NCBI GenBank assembly: GCA_903895855.1
Contig: CAITVN010000132.1
Coordinates: 1-64,000, forward strand
Origin: Oligoflexia bacterium
GTDB lineage: Bacteria > Bdellovibrionota > UBA1018
Direction: 5' to 3'
DNA: 64,000 bases
This document shows, piece after piece, positions 37,457 to 45,358 of the stretch (the stretch's first letter is position 1; every line of letters begins with the position of its first letter). A program made the translations under genes and the position numbers. The notes below the pieces were generated by a model. That model was not told the origin of the DNA. It worked only from the letters and a program-made list of their open reading frames with translations, and searched no databases.

Positions 37457-37527
37457 CCAAGCCAGCAGTTATTCAGACAGTATGAGTAACAATCGGGCAA
37501 ACCAGCATCGGTCAAAGGGTGTATGAA

Positions 37528-38097
37528 GTGAAATTTTCAAGATTTTTTCATCAGTCAAATGACCTAGACGTCGAGAACAGAGCGCCGAAAGGCAGCGCGA
37601 AGAAACTCGACTCAATCAAAGCATTGGCTTTGTTTTTTGCCGCAATTACGATCTTCAATATTTTTGACATCTATACCGACATCGCCGAGAAAAAGGGCTA
37701 TTGGCATTTGCTTGACGAAGCCCTCATTGCCATTGGTGCGGCTGGTAGCTTTTTGTACCTGGTCTCTAAAATCAAAAGACAGGCCGCATCACTGGCCACT
37801 CAAAAAGGTGAGCTAGACCGGGCGACTCAAGAGGTCTTGAACTGGCGAGAAGAAGCGGCAATCCTTCGCTCTGGGATTTCGGCGCAGATCGAAAAAGAAT
37901 TCACGAAATGGCACCTCACTGAAGCCGAAAGCGAAGTCGCGCACCTTTTATTAAAAGGATTTAGTCTAACCAAAATCGGTGAACTTCGCGGGGTGGTTGA
38001 AAAAACCGTGAGAAGCCAAACCCATTCGATTTATTCTAAATCAGGGTTAGCGGGTCGGGCCGAATTTTCGGCTTACTTTATTGAAGATCTATTCTAA
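37528..38097 (+). CDS. membrane-tethered LuxR-type regulator
   Basis: From GTG 37528 (AAAGGG 8 bases upstream) the 189-residue product has two hydrophobic helices near residues 30-75: ALALFFAAITIFNIF and ALIAIGAAGSFLYLV. A coiled segment follows, then a C-terminal LuxR-type helix-turn-helix (LTEAESEVAHLLLKGFSLTKIGE, KTVRSQTHSIYSKSG). The DNA-binding domain is therefore joined to the membrane, as in a few one-component regulators. No sensor domain outside the membrane is visible. GTG 37519 is less likely because its ribosome site is too close. It is divergent from the heme lipoprotein gene. Confidence 0.7.
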   Translation: MKFSRFFHQSNDLDVENRAPKGSAKKLDSIKALALFFAAITIFNIFDIYTDIAEKKGYWHLLDEALIAIGAAGSFLYLVSKIKRQAASLATQKGELDRATQEVLNWREEAAILRSGISAQIEKEFTKWHLTEAESEVAHLLLKGFSLTKIGELRGVVEKTVRSQTHSIYSKSGLAGRAEFSAYFIEDLF

Positions 38098-38107
38098 TCA
38101 ACTCAAG

Positions 38108-39358
38108 TCACTTTGGTGGCTTGGGCCCAACCAACAAAATTCTAGGTCGACTGTACTTTGCAATTTCGGCGAAGACTTGCTTAGCTTTCAACGCATCAAA
38201 ACCTGAAGCAGCAATTTTAACATAGGCCAAGTCTTCAACTGTTTCGACACTCAGAAGTTTCGAGCGATCATGAAGAGCCAAGGCATTGTTCCAATCGGCA
38301 GCACTCATGGGCTGCGCCCCCAATGCTTTGATACCCGTTTCTAATGCCGACAAGCATTTTGACAACCACTCGGGCCTCGTACTCGTGTGAATCATCAAAA
38401 AACCATCCACAATTTGTGCATAAATGCGATAAGACACTCCCACTTCTTTTCTCACTTGTTCTTCTAATTTAGAATTCAGCCCTGAACTCAGCAGCGAAGC
38501 GACAACCGCCAACGTTTCTTCAGATACCCCTTTTGAACTGGGCACTGCTACACCCAAGTGAATCATCATTTGGGTCGAGGTAGACATTTCCCAAAAAGCA
38601 TTTTTTTCAAGTTTCCTGAGTTTAATCACCGGTGGCATCTGCCTCTGCAGGGCAGGTGCGGGCTCGATCGTTTTTTTAGACTCTTTGACCAACTCACCCA
38701 AACGCGGGTCGCAATCGGCCTTCTGCAAATGCTTGGGGGCAATGATCACCTCGATCAAATCATTAAACGCCAACACTTGAGCTTGAACGTCTCGCAAGTG
38801 CTGCGCGAGCAAAGCTCGGCCCTCTGTGAGTGGCTGATCTTTAGCCACTTCATAGCTCGATTGAGGCCCCATCAAGAGACGACTCAATCGCGCTACTGCA
38901 CCCAACTCAGCAGAATCCCAAATCACGTCTTCTTCTTCTTGAAGATTCTTGAGAATCTGCTCTAATTTTTTTTCACCCAACTCTTTGATGACATCGACCT
39001 GCAGCCAAGCCCAAAGAATGTCTGTGATCTCTTTTTCATCACTAAAATGGCCACGAATACTATAGGTCACCCGGCCCGAATGGGCACGAGCTTGCGCAAT
39101 TAACCCCTTTTCTGAAACTTTCTCTTTGATGTACCGATTTTGCAACTGAAGCCATACCCAGAGCATTCGATTAGACTCACTAGCCAGCGAGTCATCGCCC
39201 GAGTGGTGAAGATTCGGTTTCACCGAAACCATCCACTCGGCCTGCGGCGATAGAGGCTCAAGCAGTTTGAGACAAGTGACCTTAGACGATCCCGCGATTG
39301 CCGTCGAAGTGAGTGCTAAGCAAACCAAACCTAACTTCAAACTCTTATGAAATCTCAC
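38108..39358 (-). CDS. M16-family peptidase-like protein, partner subunit
   Basis: The 416-residue exported protein (signal ending ALTSTAIAGS) has the two-domain M16 layout but no HxxEH zinc motif. Near residue 310 it has LNSKLEEQVRKEVGVSYRIY, the R/Y motif of the non-catalytic M16 subunit. It would normally pair with a zinc-bearing partner, but the adjacent partner lacks the zinc residues too. It overlaps the upstream M16 gene by 4 bases. Confidence 0.65.
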   Translation of the reverse strand: MRFHKSLKLGLVCLALTSTAIAGSSKVTCLKLLEPLSPQAEWMVSVKPNLHHSGDDSLASESNRMLWVWLQLQNRYIKEKVSEKGLIAQARAHSGRVTYSIRGHFSDEKEITDILWAWLQVDVIKELGEKKLEQILKNLQEEEDVIWDSAELGAVARLSRLLMGPQSSYEVAKDQPLTEGRALLAQHLRDVQAQVLAFNDLIEVIIAPKHLQKADCDPRLGELVKESKKTIEPAPALQRQMPPVIKLRKLEKNAFWEMSTSTQMMIHLGVAVPSSKGVSEETLAVVASLLSSGLNSKLEEQVRKEVGVSYRIYAQIVDGFLMIHTSTRPEWLSKCLSALETGIKALGAQPMSAADWNNALALHDRSKLLSVETVEDLAYVKIAASGFDALKAKQVFAEIAKYSRPRILLVGPKPPK

Positions 39359-40815
39359 TGTCCACTCCCTTTCGCGGTTGTCGCAGATGACTTTGGTGTC
39401 ATGACCACATAGGTGCGGTTATTAGGGTTAAATACTTTTTGAGACAGGTCTTGAACTTCTTTCGGGGTGATCGAAAGGTACTTCTCGAGGTCTTTTTGAA
39501 AACTGTCAAATTCTCCCAGTGTCACAAATACCGTGCCTAGAAGTCTAGCCAACTGAGCGGGCGATCGAAGGTTGTCTAATAACTGATGAGTGAGTTCTCT
39601 GATGGCCCGTGAGATTTCGTTTTCAGTGACTCCCTTTTTTTGCACTTCATCAAGTAGCAGATCAAAGTCTGGCCGAAATTCAGAAAACTTTACACCATTG
39701 GGCAATACGCCATAAACCGTGATCAAACCAGAATACATAGGGGTGAGCGACTCTGAGCTTAACGCCAAAAGCCGCTGTGTGCCGGGCGAACTCACATCAG
39801 ACAACCAACGTTTCGAAGCTCGAGAAGCCTCACCTTCAAAAACAATTTGATTGAGTACATCTGCGGTGAAAGCTTCACTTTCTTTAGCACTGGCAATTCT
39901 AAAACCAATGGCGAATCGATCGCCCGTCTTTGCCAAGCCGGCCTCTTCCTTGAGAGTTAAATACAACTCTTCTGTTTGTTCAGGTTCGTCTTGCAACTGC
40001 GATCGGTGATCTTTTGTCGACTTCCTTTCTTGTTGTTGGTCTTTTGACAAATTTTTCCACCAATTGTCGCCATACTGATTTTCAATTTGAGTCATCACAG
40101 ATGAGGCCTTCACTGGCCCAACCACAATGACAGTTGCGTAGTCTGGACGATACGCCCGGCGAATAAACTCTTCGGCGTCTTCGATTTTCAGACCGACGAT
40201 GTCTTGCGGGTACCCCACCATTGGCCGAGAGTACGGATGCACTCGATAGGCCGATTGCCAAAGAGCTAACTGCATTTTTGCGTCTAAATTTCCATCAAAC
40301 CTCAGTCGAATGTCTTCTAATTGCAGAAGTTTCATTCCGTTGAAATCGATTGGCGAGACAGAAAAACTGCGAAACCGACTTGAATCAAGCGCTATCACAT
40401 CTGGCAAGTTCTCTGGCCGTAGGCGGTAGCTAAAACTAGTTGCCTCGCGCCCCGCTTGCGCTTGATACTGCACTCCTTTTTCAGCGAGCTCGGTAAAGAC
40501 TTTTTCCCAAGATTTTTCTTTATCAGAGGCCACATCGGCTTGATTGAGATTTCGCTCTAAAAGGTTCAATGCGATCTGAGAAATACCGGTTTTATCCCAA
40601 TTCTCATCGATCGAACCCGCGCGAATCCAAGTTTGATAACTCACAAACCGAAACTCAGGAACCTCAACGACAAGTACCGTCAATTTATTTTTCAGCACTT
40701 TATGTTGAATAGTGAAATCGACACCGAGGTATTTGATTTCTTTTCGACACCCCGTGAGCAAAGCCATTCCCACTGCTGCACCAATCAGAATGAAACACCT
40801 GAAAGAATTTTTCAA
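39355..40815 (-). CDS. M16-family lipoprotein lacking the zinc motif
   Basis: The 486-residue protein has a lipobox (LLTGC) and the M16 fold. The first domain begins VLKNKLTVLVVEVPEFRFVSYQTWIRAGSIDEN, the beta-hairpin that leads to HxxEH in active enzymes. Where active members have GIAHFLEHM, this protein has GISQIALNL (residues 77-85). Both histidines and the glutamate are lost, so proteolysis is unlikely. It lies between the SDR gene (40 bases upstream) and the partner M16 gene (4-base overlap). Confidence 0.7.
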   Translation of the reverse strand: MKNSFRCFILIGAAVGMALLTGCRKEIKYLGVDFTIQHKVLKNKLTVLVVEVPEFRFVSYQTWIRAGSIDENWDKTGISQIALNLLERNLNQADVASDKEKSWEKVFTELAEKGVQYQAQAGREATSFSYRLRPENLPDVIALDSSRFRSFSVSPIDFNGMKLLQLEDIRLRFDGNLDAKMQLALWQSAYRVHPYSRPMVGYPQDIVGLKIEDAEEFIRRAYRPDYATVIVVGPVKASSVMTQIENQYGDNWWKNLSKDQQQERKSTKDHRSQLQDEPEQTEELYLTLKEEAGLAKTGDRFAIGFRIASAKESEAFTADVLNQIVFEGEASRASKRWLSDVSSPGTQRLLALSSESLTPMYSGLITVYGVLPNGVKFSEFRPDFDLLLDEVQKKGVTENEISRAIRELTHQLLDNLRSPAQLARLLGTVFVTLGEFDSFQKDLEKYLSITPKEVQDLSQKVFNPNNRTYVVMTPKSSATTAKGSGQ

Positions 40816-40855
40816 TCACTTCTCCTTTTTTAAACTTTTGAGGCTAACTTTCGAG

Positions 40856-41899
40856 CTAGTTTTTTTTCAGGTGTTTTGCCTTCAACCACCCATTTTCTTG
40901 GTACCACCGCACGGTGATTTTCATTCCCTGTTCAACTTCAAACTGCGGTTCAAAGCCGAAGTGAGTCTTTGCCTTTTGGTTCGAGCAAAGCCAATAATCG
41001 GGCAAAATTTCGCTCAATTTGTCTTTCGTCAACGGATGCGATTTTCCGGTGATTTGCATCATTTTCGAAGTCACGACGGCGGCCGCTTTGAGTGCCAGTG
41101 CAGGCACCACAATTTTCCGTGAGCTCACATCTAAGGCCTTGGCCATCGACCCCAAAAAATCTTCATAAGAAACGTACTGATTTGACGACAAATAAAAATG
41201 ATCTCCCGAACGAAATTTATTTGAATCGGCCATTCCGGCCTTCAAAATACCCTGGCAAAGGTCATCTACGTGAATTGAACTGTAATACTTTTTCTTGTCT
41301 GGACTCGCCCCTGCGACCATCGGCATCCACCCGCCGGCAACGGTTTTGATCAGAACGAAACTAGCCTTATCTCGCGGACCATAGACCATCGGCGGCCGAA
41401 TGATCGCAGTTGAAACTCGATCTACCCATTTGAGCACTTCGACTTCAGCGGCTTTCTTGCTTTTTCCGTATTCAGAAACAGGCGCGTCAGTGTCACCTTC
41501 AACTCTCTCTTGCCGCAGCTTCATTGGGCCACCGGCGGCCAGGCTTGAGACAAAAACGAAGCGTTCAAGGTTCGGGTTGACCGCTCCAATCGCTTCAATG
41601 AGATTTTTTGTACCCTGAGTATTGCATCGGTAGAAATCAGCCGTATCAATGGCCGTCACCAAACCCGCCAAGTGAAAAACGCGGTCAACACCCGCTACGG
41701 CCTGTTTCAAAGAGCTCAGGTCACCCAGATCACCCGAAACTACCCGAAAGTTAAGGCCTGCTAAATTGCCATCTTTTTTCTGAATAGCGTCAGCTGACGA
41801 AGGCCGAACCAGAATCGAGACATCGGCACCGAGTTCGACCAAGTCGCGAACCAACTTTGAGCCGATAAATCCGGTAGCACCTGTTACTAAGACCTTCAT
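40856..41899 (-). CDS. NAD-dependent epimerase/dehydratase (extended SDR)
   Basis: The 347-residue protein has the SDR glycine motif VTGATGFIGSKLVRDL, the NAD contact HLAGLVTAIDTADFY, FVSSLAAGG, and the catalytic YGKSK (about residue 145). It belongs to the extended SDR type that acts on nucleotide sugars or similar compounds; the C-terminal lobe is too divergent to name a substrate. It opens the minus-strand operon that contains the M16 pair. The intergenic region to the MBL-fold gene is divergent and contains both promoters. Confidence 0.8.
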   Translation of the reverse strand: MKVLVTGATGFIGSKLVRDLVELGADVSILVRPSSADAIQKKDGNLAGLNFRVVSGDLGDLSSLKQAVAGVDRVFHLAGLVTAIDTADFYRCNTQGTKNLIEAIGAVNPNLERFVFVSSLAAGGPMKLRQERVEGDTDAPVSEYGKSKKAAEVEVLKWVDRVSTAIIRPPMVYGPRDKASFVLIKTVAGGWMPMVAGASPDKKKYYSSIHVDDLCQGILKAGMADSNKFRSGDHFYLSSNQYVSYEDFLGSMAKALDVSSRKIVVPALALKAAAVVTSKMMQITGKSHPLTKDKLSEILPDYWLCSNQKAKTHFGFEPQFEVEQGMKITVRWYQENGWLKAKHLKKN

Positions 41900-42015
41900 G
41901 CGAGTTCCTCATCATCCAGTTTCAGCAGTTCTAACCGTTACAATTATCCAGATCTACCATGAAAAACCGCTAGAACAAATACTCATGCATGGGCTAGAAC
42001 TGAAATCATCAACTC

Positions 42016-42813
42016 ATGAAGCAAGAAACTGTGCCCTTCACCGTCACACTTTTAGGAACCGGTACGTCAACCGGAGTTCCACTATTGCTCTGTGAGTGCA
42101 AGGTGTGCCGCTCAAAAAATCCAAAAAACCAGCGCACCCGGGCCTCAGCATGGATTCGTTCAAAAACCACCTCACTCATCATCGACACTTCATCTGACTT
42201 TCGCGCTCAAGCACTCAGGTACAAGATTCAAACAATTGACGGAGTTCTCTTTACCCACCCTCACTCAGACCACATTTCTGGAATGGACGACTTACGAGCC
42301 TACAATTTCGTGCAAAAAAACCGAATCCCCCTGTATGGCAACGAGTGGACTTGCCACGACCTCCCTGGTCGTTTTCCCTATATTTTCAACCATGATGGCC
42401 CAGTCGAAGGAGGCGGAATTCCGCGCCTTGACCTCAACCTCCTGCCGACTCCTTACAGTCAGTTTCACTTAGGTGACTTGCCAATTTTACCCATTTCTGT
42501 CTCGCATGGATCAAAAGAATGCGTCGCTTATCGCATTGATTCATTTGCCTACCTCACCGATTGTAGTTATATTCCTCAGAATTCGATCGAACAGTTGAAG
42601 AACCTCGACGTCCTTATCTTAGATTGCGTGCGAATCAAGCCTCACCGTACCCATCTAAACCTAAGTGCGGCTCTCGATGTTGTGAACACTTTACGGCCGA
42701 AAAGAACGTTTTTGACCCATTTGGGTCATGAGTTTGACCATCAAATTTGGCAACGAAAGCTTCCAAAGGGAGTTCAACTTGCGTATGATGGGCAAAAGCT
42801 AAAAATCGGGTAG
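42016..42813 (+). CDS. MBL-fold metallohydrolase, PhnP-like
   Basis: The 265-residue metallo-beta-lactamase-fold protein begins VTLLGTGTSTGVPLLLCECKVC, close to PhnP-type phosphodiesterases with their early cysteine motif. It has the metal motif THPHSDHISGMDDLR and LTHLGHEFDH at the C-terminus. PhnP hydrolyses cyclic ribose phosphates, but relatives act on other phosphodiesters, so the substrate is not certain. The ATG at 42016 has no strong ribosome site. ald follows after 55 bases, with a GTGCC/GGCAC hairpin between (42834-42852). Confidence 0.8.
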   Translation: MKQETVPFTVTLLGTGTSTGVPLLLCECKVCRSKNPKNQRTRASAWIRSKTTSLIIDTSSDFRAQALRYKIQTIDGVLFTHPHSDHISGMDDLRAYNFVQKNRIPLYGNEWTCHDLPGRFPYIFNHDGPVEGGGIPRLDLNLLPTPYSQFHLGDLPILPISVSHGSKECVAYRIDSFAYLTDCSYIPQNSIEQLKNLDVLILDCVRIKPHRTHLNLSAALDVVNTLRPKRTFLTHLGHEFDHQIWQRKLPKGVQLAYDGQKLKIG

Positions 42814-42868
42814 TTGGGAAGCTATAAACCAAAGTGCCAAACAACAAGGCACATGAAGGAGCATTCGA

Positions 42869-43975
42869 ATGATAGTCGGAGTACCAAAGGAAATTAAGAA
42901 TAAAGAAAACCGTGTCGGAATGGTCGTTGCTGGCGTGAGAGCACTCACCCAAAGTGGTCACAAGGTTTTGATTCAGCACAATGCCGGCGTCGGCGCCGGA
43001 ATTTCAGACGATGATTACCGTCGCGCAGGCGGCACCATCATCGACACTGCCAAAGAAGTTTTTGATAAAGCCGACATGATTGTGAAAGTGAAAGAGCCTC
43101 TTCCTGAAGAGTACCCACTACTTCGCGAAAATCAGATTCTTTACACTTACCTTCACCTTGCTGCTGACGAGCGCCTCACCAAAGCTCTGATGGAGCGCAA
43201 AATTGTCGGTATTGCTTATGAAACCATTCAGCCTGCTGATGGAACCTTACCTTTACTCGCTCCGATGAGCGCTGTTGCTGGCCGCATGGCCACTCAAGTC
43301 GGAGCCAACTACCTCACGCACGATCACGGCGGCAAAGGCCTTCTTCTCGGTGGAGTCACCGGTGTTGAGCGAGCCAACGTCGTCGTCATTGGCGGCGGTG
43401 TGGTCGGAATCAATTCTGCAAAAATGGCAGTCGGATTAGGCGCACGCGTATCGATTCTTGATACCAACGTGGCAAGACTCGATTACTTGTCTGACATCTT
43501 TAAAAACGATGTCACCACTCTGTATTGCAACAGTGAGCAAGTAGAGCGCGTAGTCACTCAAGCTGATTTGGTGATCGGTGCAGTTCTTGTGACCGGTGCG
43601 AAAGCTCCGAAACTCGTCACTCGCGAGATGATTTCAAAAATGCAACCAGGCGGAGTCGTCGTTGACGTCGCTGTTGACCAAGGCGGTTGCGTTGAGACTT
43701 GCCGTCCAACTAGCCACGAGCATCCTACTTACGTCGTCGATGGCATCATTCACTACGCGGTACCTAACATGCCAGGCGCAGTGCCTCGCACATCAACCTA
43801 CGCTCTCACCAACGTCACGATGAAGTACGCCGTGATGATTGCGAACATGGGCTGGAAAGATGCTGTAGCGAAAGACCCAGCGCTTCTCAAGGGCGTGAAC
43901 ATTCTCAATGGCAAAGTGGCTTACAAGCAAGTCGCCGATGACCTCGGCCTTCCTTACGAAGCGGTGAGAATCTAG
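42869..43975 (+). CDS. ald: alanine dehydrogenase
   Basis: The 368-residue enzyme interconverts L-alanine and pyruvate with NAD. Motifs are GVPKEIKNKENRVGMVVAGV at the start, MIVKVKEPLPEEY, APMSAVAGRMATQVGANYL, the nucleotide site VVVIGGGVVGINSAKMA and VDVAVDQGGCVET. AAGGAG precedes the ATG at 42869 by 8 bases. A good terminator follows (44053-44089). Codon use is G/C-richer at third positions than in the flanking lipoprotein gene, as expected for a well-expressed gene. Confidence 0.95.
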   Translation: MIVGVPKEIKNKENRVGMVVAGVRALTQSGHKVLIQHNAGVGAGISDDDYRRAGGTIIDTAKEVFDKADMIVKVKEPLPEEYPLLRENQILYTYLHLAADERLTKALMERKIVGIAYETIQPADGTLPLLAPMSAVAGRMATQVGANYLTHDHGGKGLLLGGVTGVERANVVVIGGGVVGINSAKMAVGLGARVSILDTNVARLDYLSDIFKNDVTTLYCNSEQVERVVTQADLVIGAVLVTGAKAPKLVTREMISKMQPGGVVVDVAVDQGGCVETCRPTSHEHPTYVVDGIIHYAVPNMPGAVPRTSTYALTNVTMKYAVMIANMGWKDAVAKDPALLKGVNILNGKVAYKQVADDLGLPYEAVRI

Positions 43976-44052
43976 TTTTTCTGGGGCTACCTGCCCGACT
44001 CACGAAGCGATTCGTGAACTTATGACAGAGTTTGCCTAATCTTTCAGAGAGA

Positions 44053-44089
44053 CCCCACGCCTTCAAAAAGCGTGGGGTTTTTGTTTTTT
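44053..44089 (+). terminator. intrinsic terminator after ald
   Basis: CCCCACGC, 9-base loop, GCGTGGGG followed by TTTTTGTTTTTT. The 8-bp GC-rich stem and T-run make a strong intrinsic terminator for ald. A second 7-bp hairpin (TCACGAA/TTCGTGA) lies upstream at 44000-44017. Confidence 0.9.
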
Positions 44090-44273
44090 CTGTCGAGCTA
44101 CCAGCATTGCAAGGGCACCAGACACTGACAATTCTGATCACGCAACACTTGTCGGCACCTACGAGGTTCATTTATTGATGTCCGTTAAAAGCTCGAAAAC
44201 GATTTACTATTCTAACTGGCTGTATTAAACACGCGCTCAACTTCTCATTCAAAAAAATAGTGGATACAATCGA

Positions 44274-45017
44274 ATGACCAATCTTTATAGAAATTTTCTC
44301 ACTGTGACAGTTGCCTTGAGTGCGGCATTGATTTTGAATTTGGGTTGTGCCGTTTCATCGCACGAAACCGCTACTTCAAAGAAATCCACCCCCGAACCGG
44401 CGCCGTTGAAGATTGTCATTCCGCAAGCCCCAACCGTACCGACGCCAGAGAAACCGTCTTCGGTGATCAAATTATCGCCCGAAGAGCGAGCGCAATACTG
44501 TGCATTTTTTCTACCCCAAGAAAACGCAGAAGAAACCCAGCGTGTCTTAGAATCACTGAATGGCAAATGGGGAGAAACCCCTCTGCTTTGCGAACAACCG
44601 GGCGATAGTAGCGGTGATCCTCTTTCGGTTTTTAAACTAGACACCCGAATGAATCGTCTGGCCCTACCCGGGTTTAACGATGTATTTACGACTCACGTTG
44701 AGGTCACTTATCGTCGGGCTTGTGTGAGTCAACGTCTGGCTGACCCGGGATTTGAAAATTTTCGGGTCGTTGAATGGGTAGAAACGAGTGGGGCAATCTC
44801 GGTGTTGGTGATCAAAGACCCTGATGCCAACGTAAGCAAAGAAACTCAATCGATCCAAATTGTGAAAGCCCTGAACTATTACACTCAGCGTGACGCAGAA
44901 GACGTGAGAAAGAGCTATTCTACTGAGCTCCTCGAATCGTCTTATCCATCACCCACTCACCCTATCAAAGTGGGCACTCTCAATCGGTGCGCACCTAGCG
45001 TTGCCTCGCCTAAATAG
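44274..45017 (+). CDS. lipoprotein of unknown function
   Basis: The 247-residue product has a lipobox (LNLGC) and a Pro/Thr-rich tether (residues 35-65). A folded domain without recognised family follows. It has paired cysteines (AQYCAFFLP, PLLCEQPG, YRRACVSQ, LNRCAPS) that could form disulfides in the periplasm. The ATG at 44274 lacks a clear ribosome site. It precedes the second HNH locus; the palindrome copy at 45044 is 27 bases after its stop. Confidence 0.55.
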   Translation: MTNLYRNFLTVTVALSAALILNLGCAVSSHETATSKKSTPEPAPLKIVIPQAPTVPTPEKPSSVIKLSPEERAQYCAFFLPQENAEETQRVLESLNGKWGETPLLCEQPGDSSGDPLSVFKLDTRMNRLALPGFNDVFTTHVEVTYRRACVSQRLADPGFENFRVVEWVETSGAISVLVIKDPDANVSKETQSIQIVKALNYYTQRDAEDVRKSYSTELLESSYPSPTHPIKVGTLNRCAPSVASPK

Positions 45018-45358
45018 AGATTGCGGTTCAAAAATCAAAATCAGCTTTCCCGGGAAAGTTCGAGCCCGGCGAAACGCCACGCCAAGCCACGCCCAGCTCT
45101 GGTACATCGAGAATTCGAAAGCTCAGTAGAAATTCTATGTACTCGGTCTGGACCCATTTTTCCTCTTGACATCATTCCGGTTCGTTTTCGAACTCACTCC
45201 AAAAGCTGCTATAAAATGGCTGCAAACAAGCACAAACAACAGCAGGCAGCGACTATCTACCTTGCGACTCACCGTGAATAGTAGCCCCTTTTTTGAAGCC
45301 CACACCGGCCCAATGTGAGCGTTATGAGAGCCCCAAAATCCTGTGTTATTCAATCCAA
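45018..45358 (+). other. leader region of the second HNH gene
   Basis: This 341-base non-coding stretch holds palindrome copy 2 (45044-45060) and a hairpin at 45102-45142 (GTACAT/ATGTAC outside, AGAATT/AATTCT inside). A TTGACA-like -35 at about 45167 and a TATAAAAT element at about 45213 are candidate promoter parts. The last part shares blocks with the leader of the HNH gene at 1-272: AAATGGCTG, ATGTGAGCGT, GTGTTATT and AAATGAATTC. Conservation of leader sequence suggests the gene and its control region were copied together. Confidence 0.6.
45044..45060. repeat. copy 2 of the CTTTCCCGGGAAAG palindrome
   Basis: GCTTTCCCGGGAAAGTT lies 27 bases after the lipoprotein stop and about 300 bases before the HNH gene. 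The 14-base core is a perfect palindrome identical to the core of copies 1 and 3. Confidence 0.85.

Noticed and set aside
43905-44171. Minus-strand open frame over the end of ald and its terminator
   Set aside because: It overlaps ald on the wrong strand and runs through a strong terminator.
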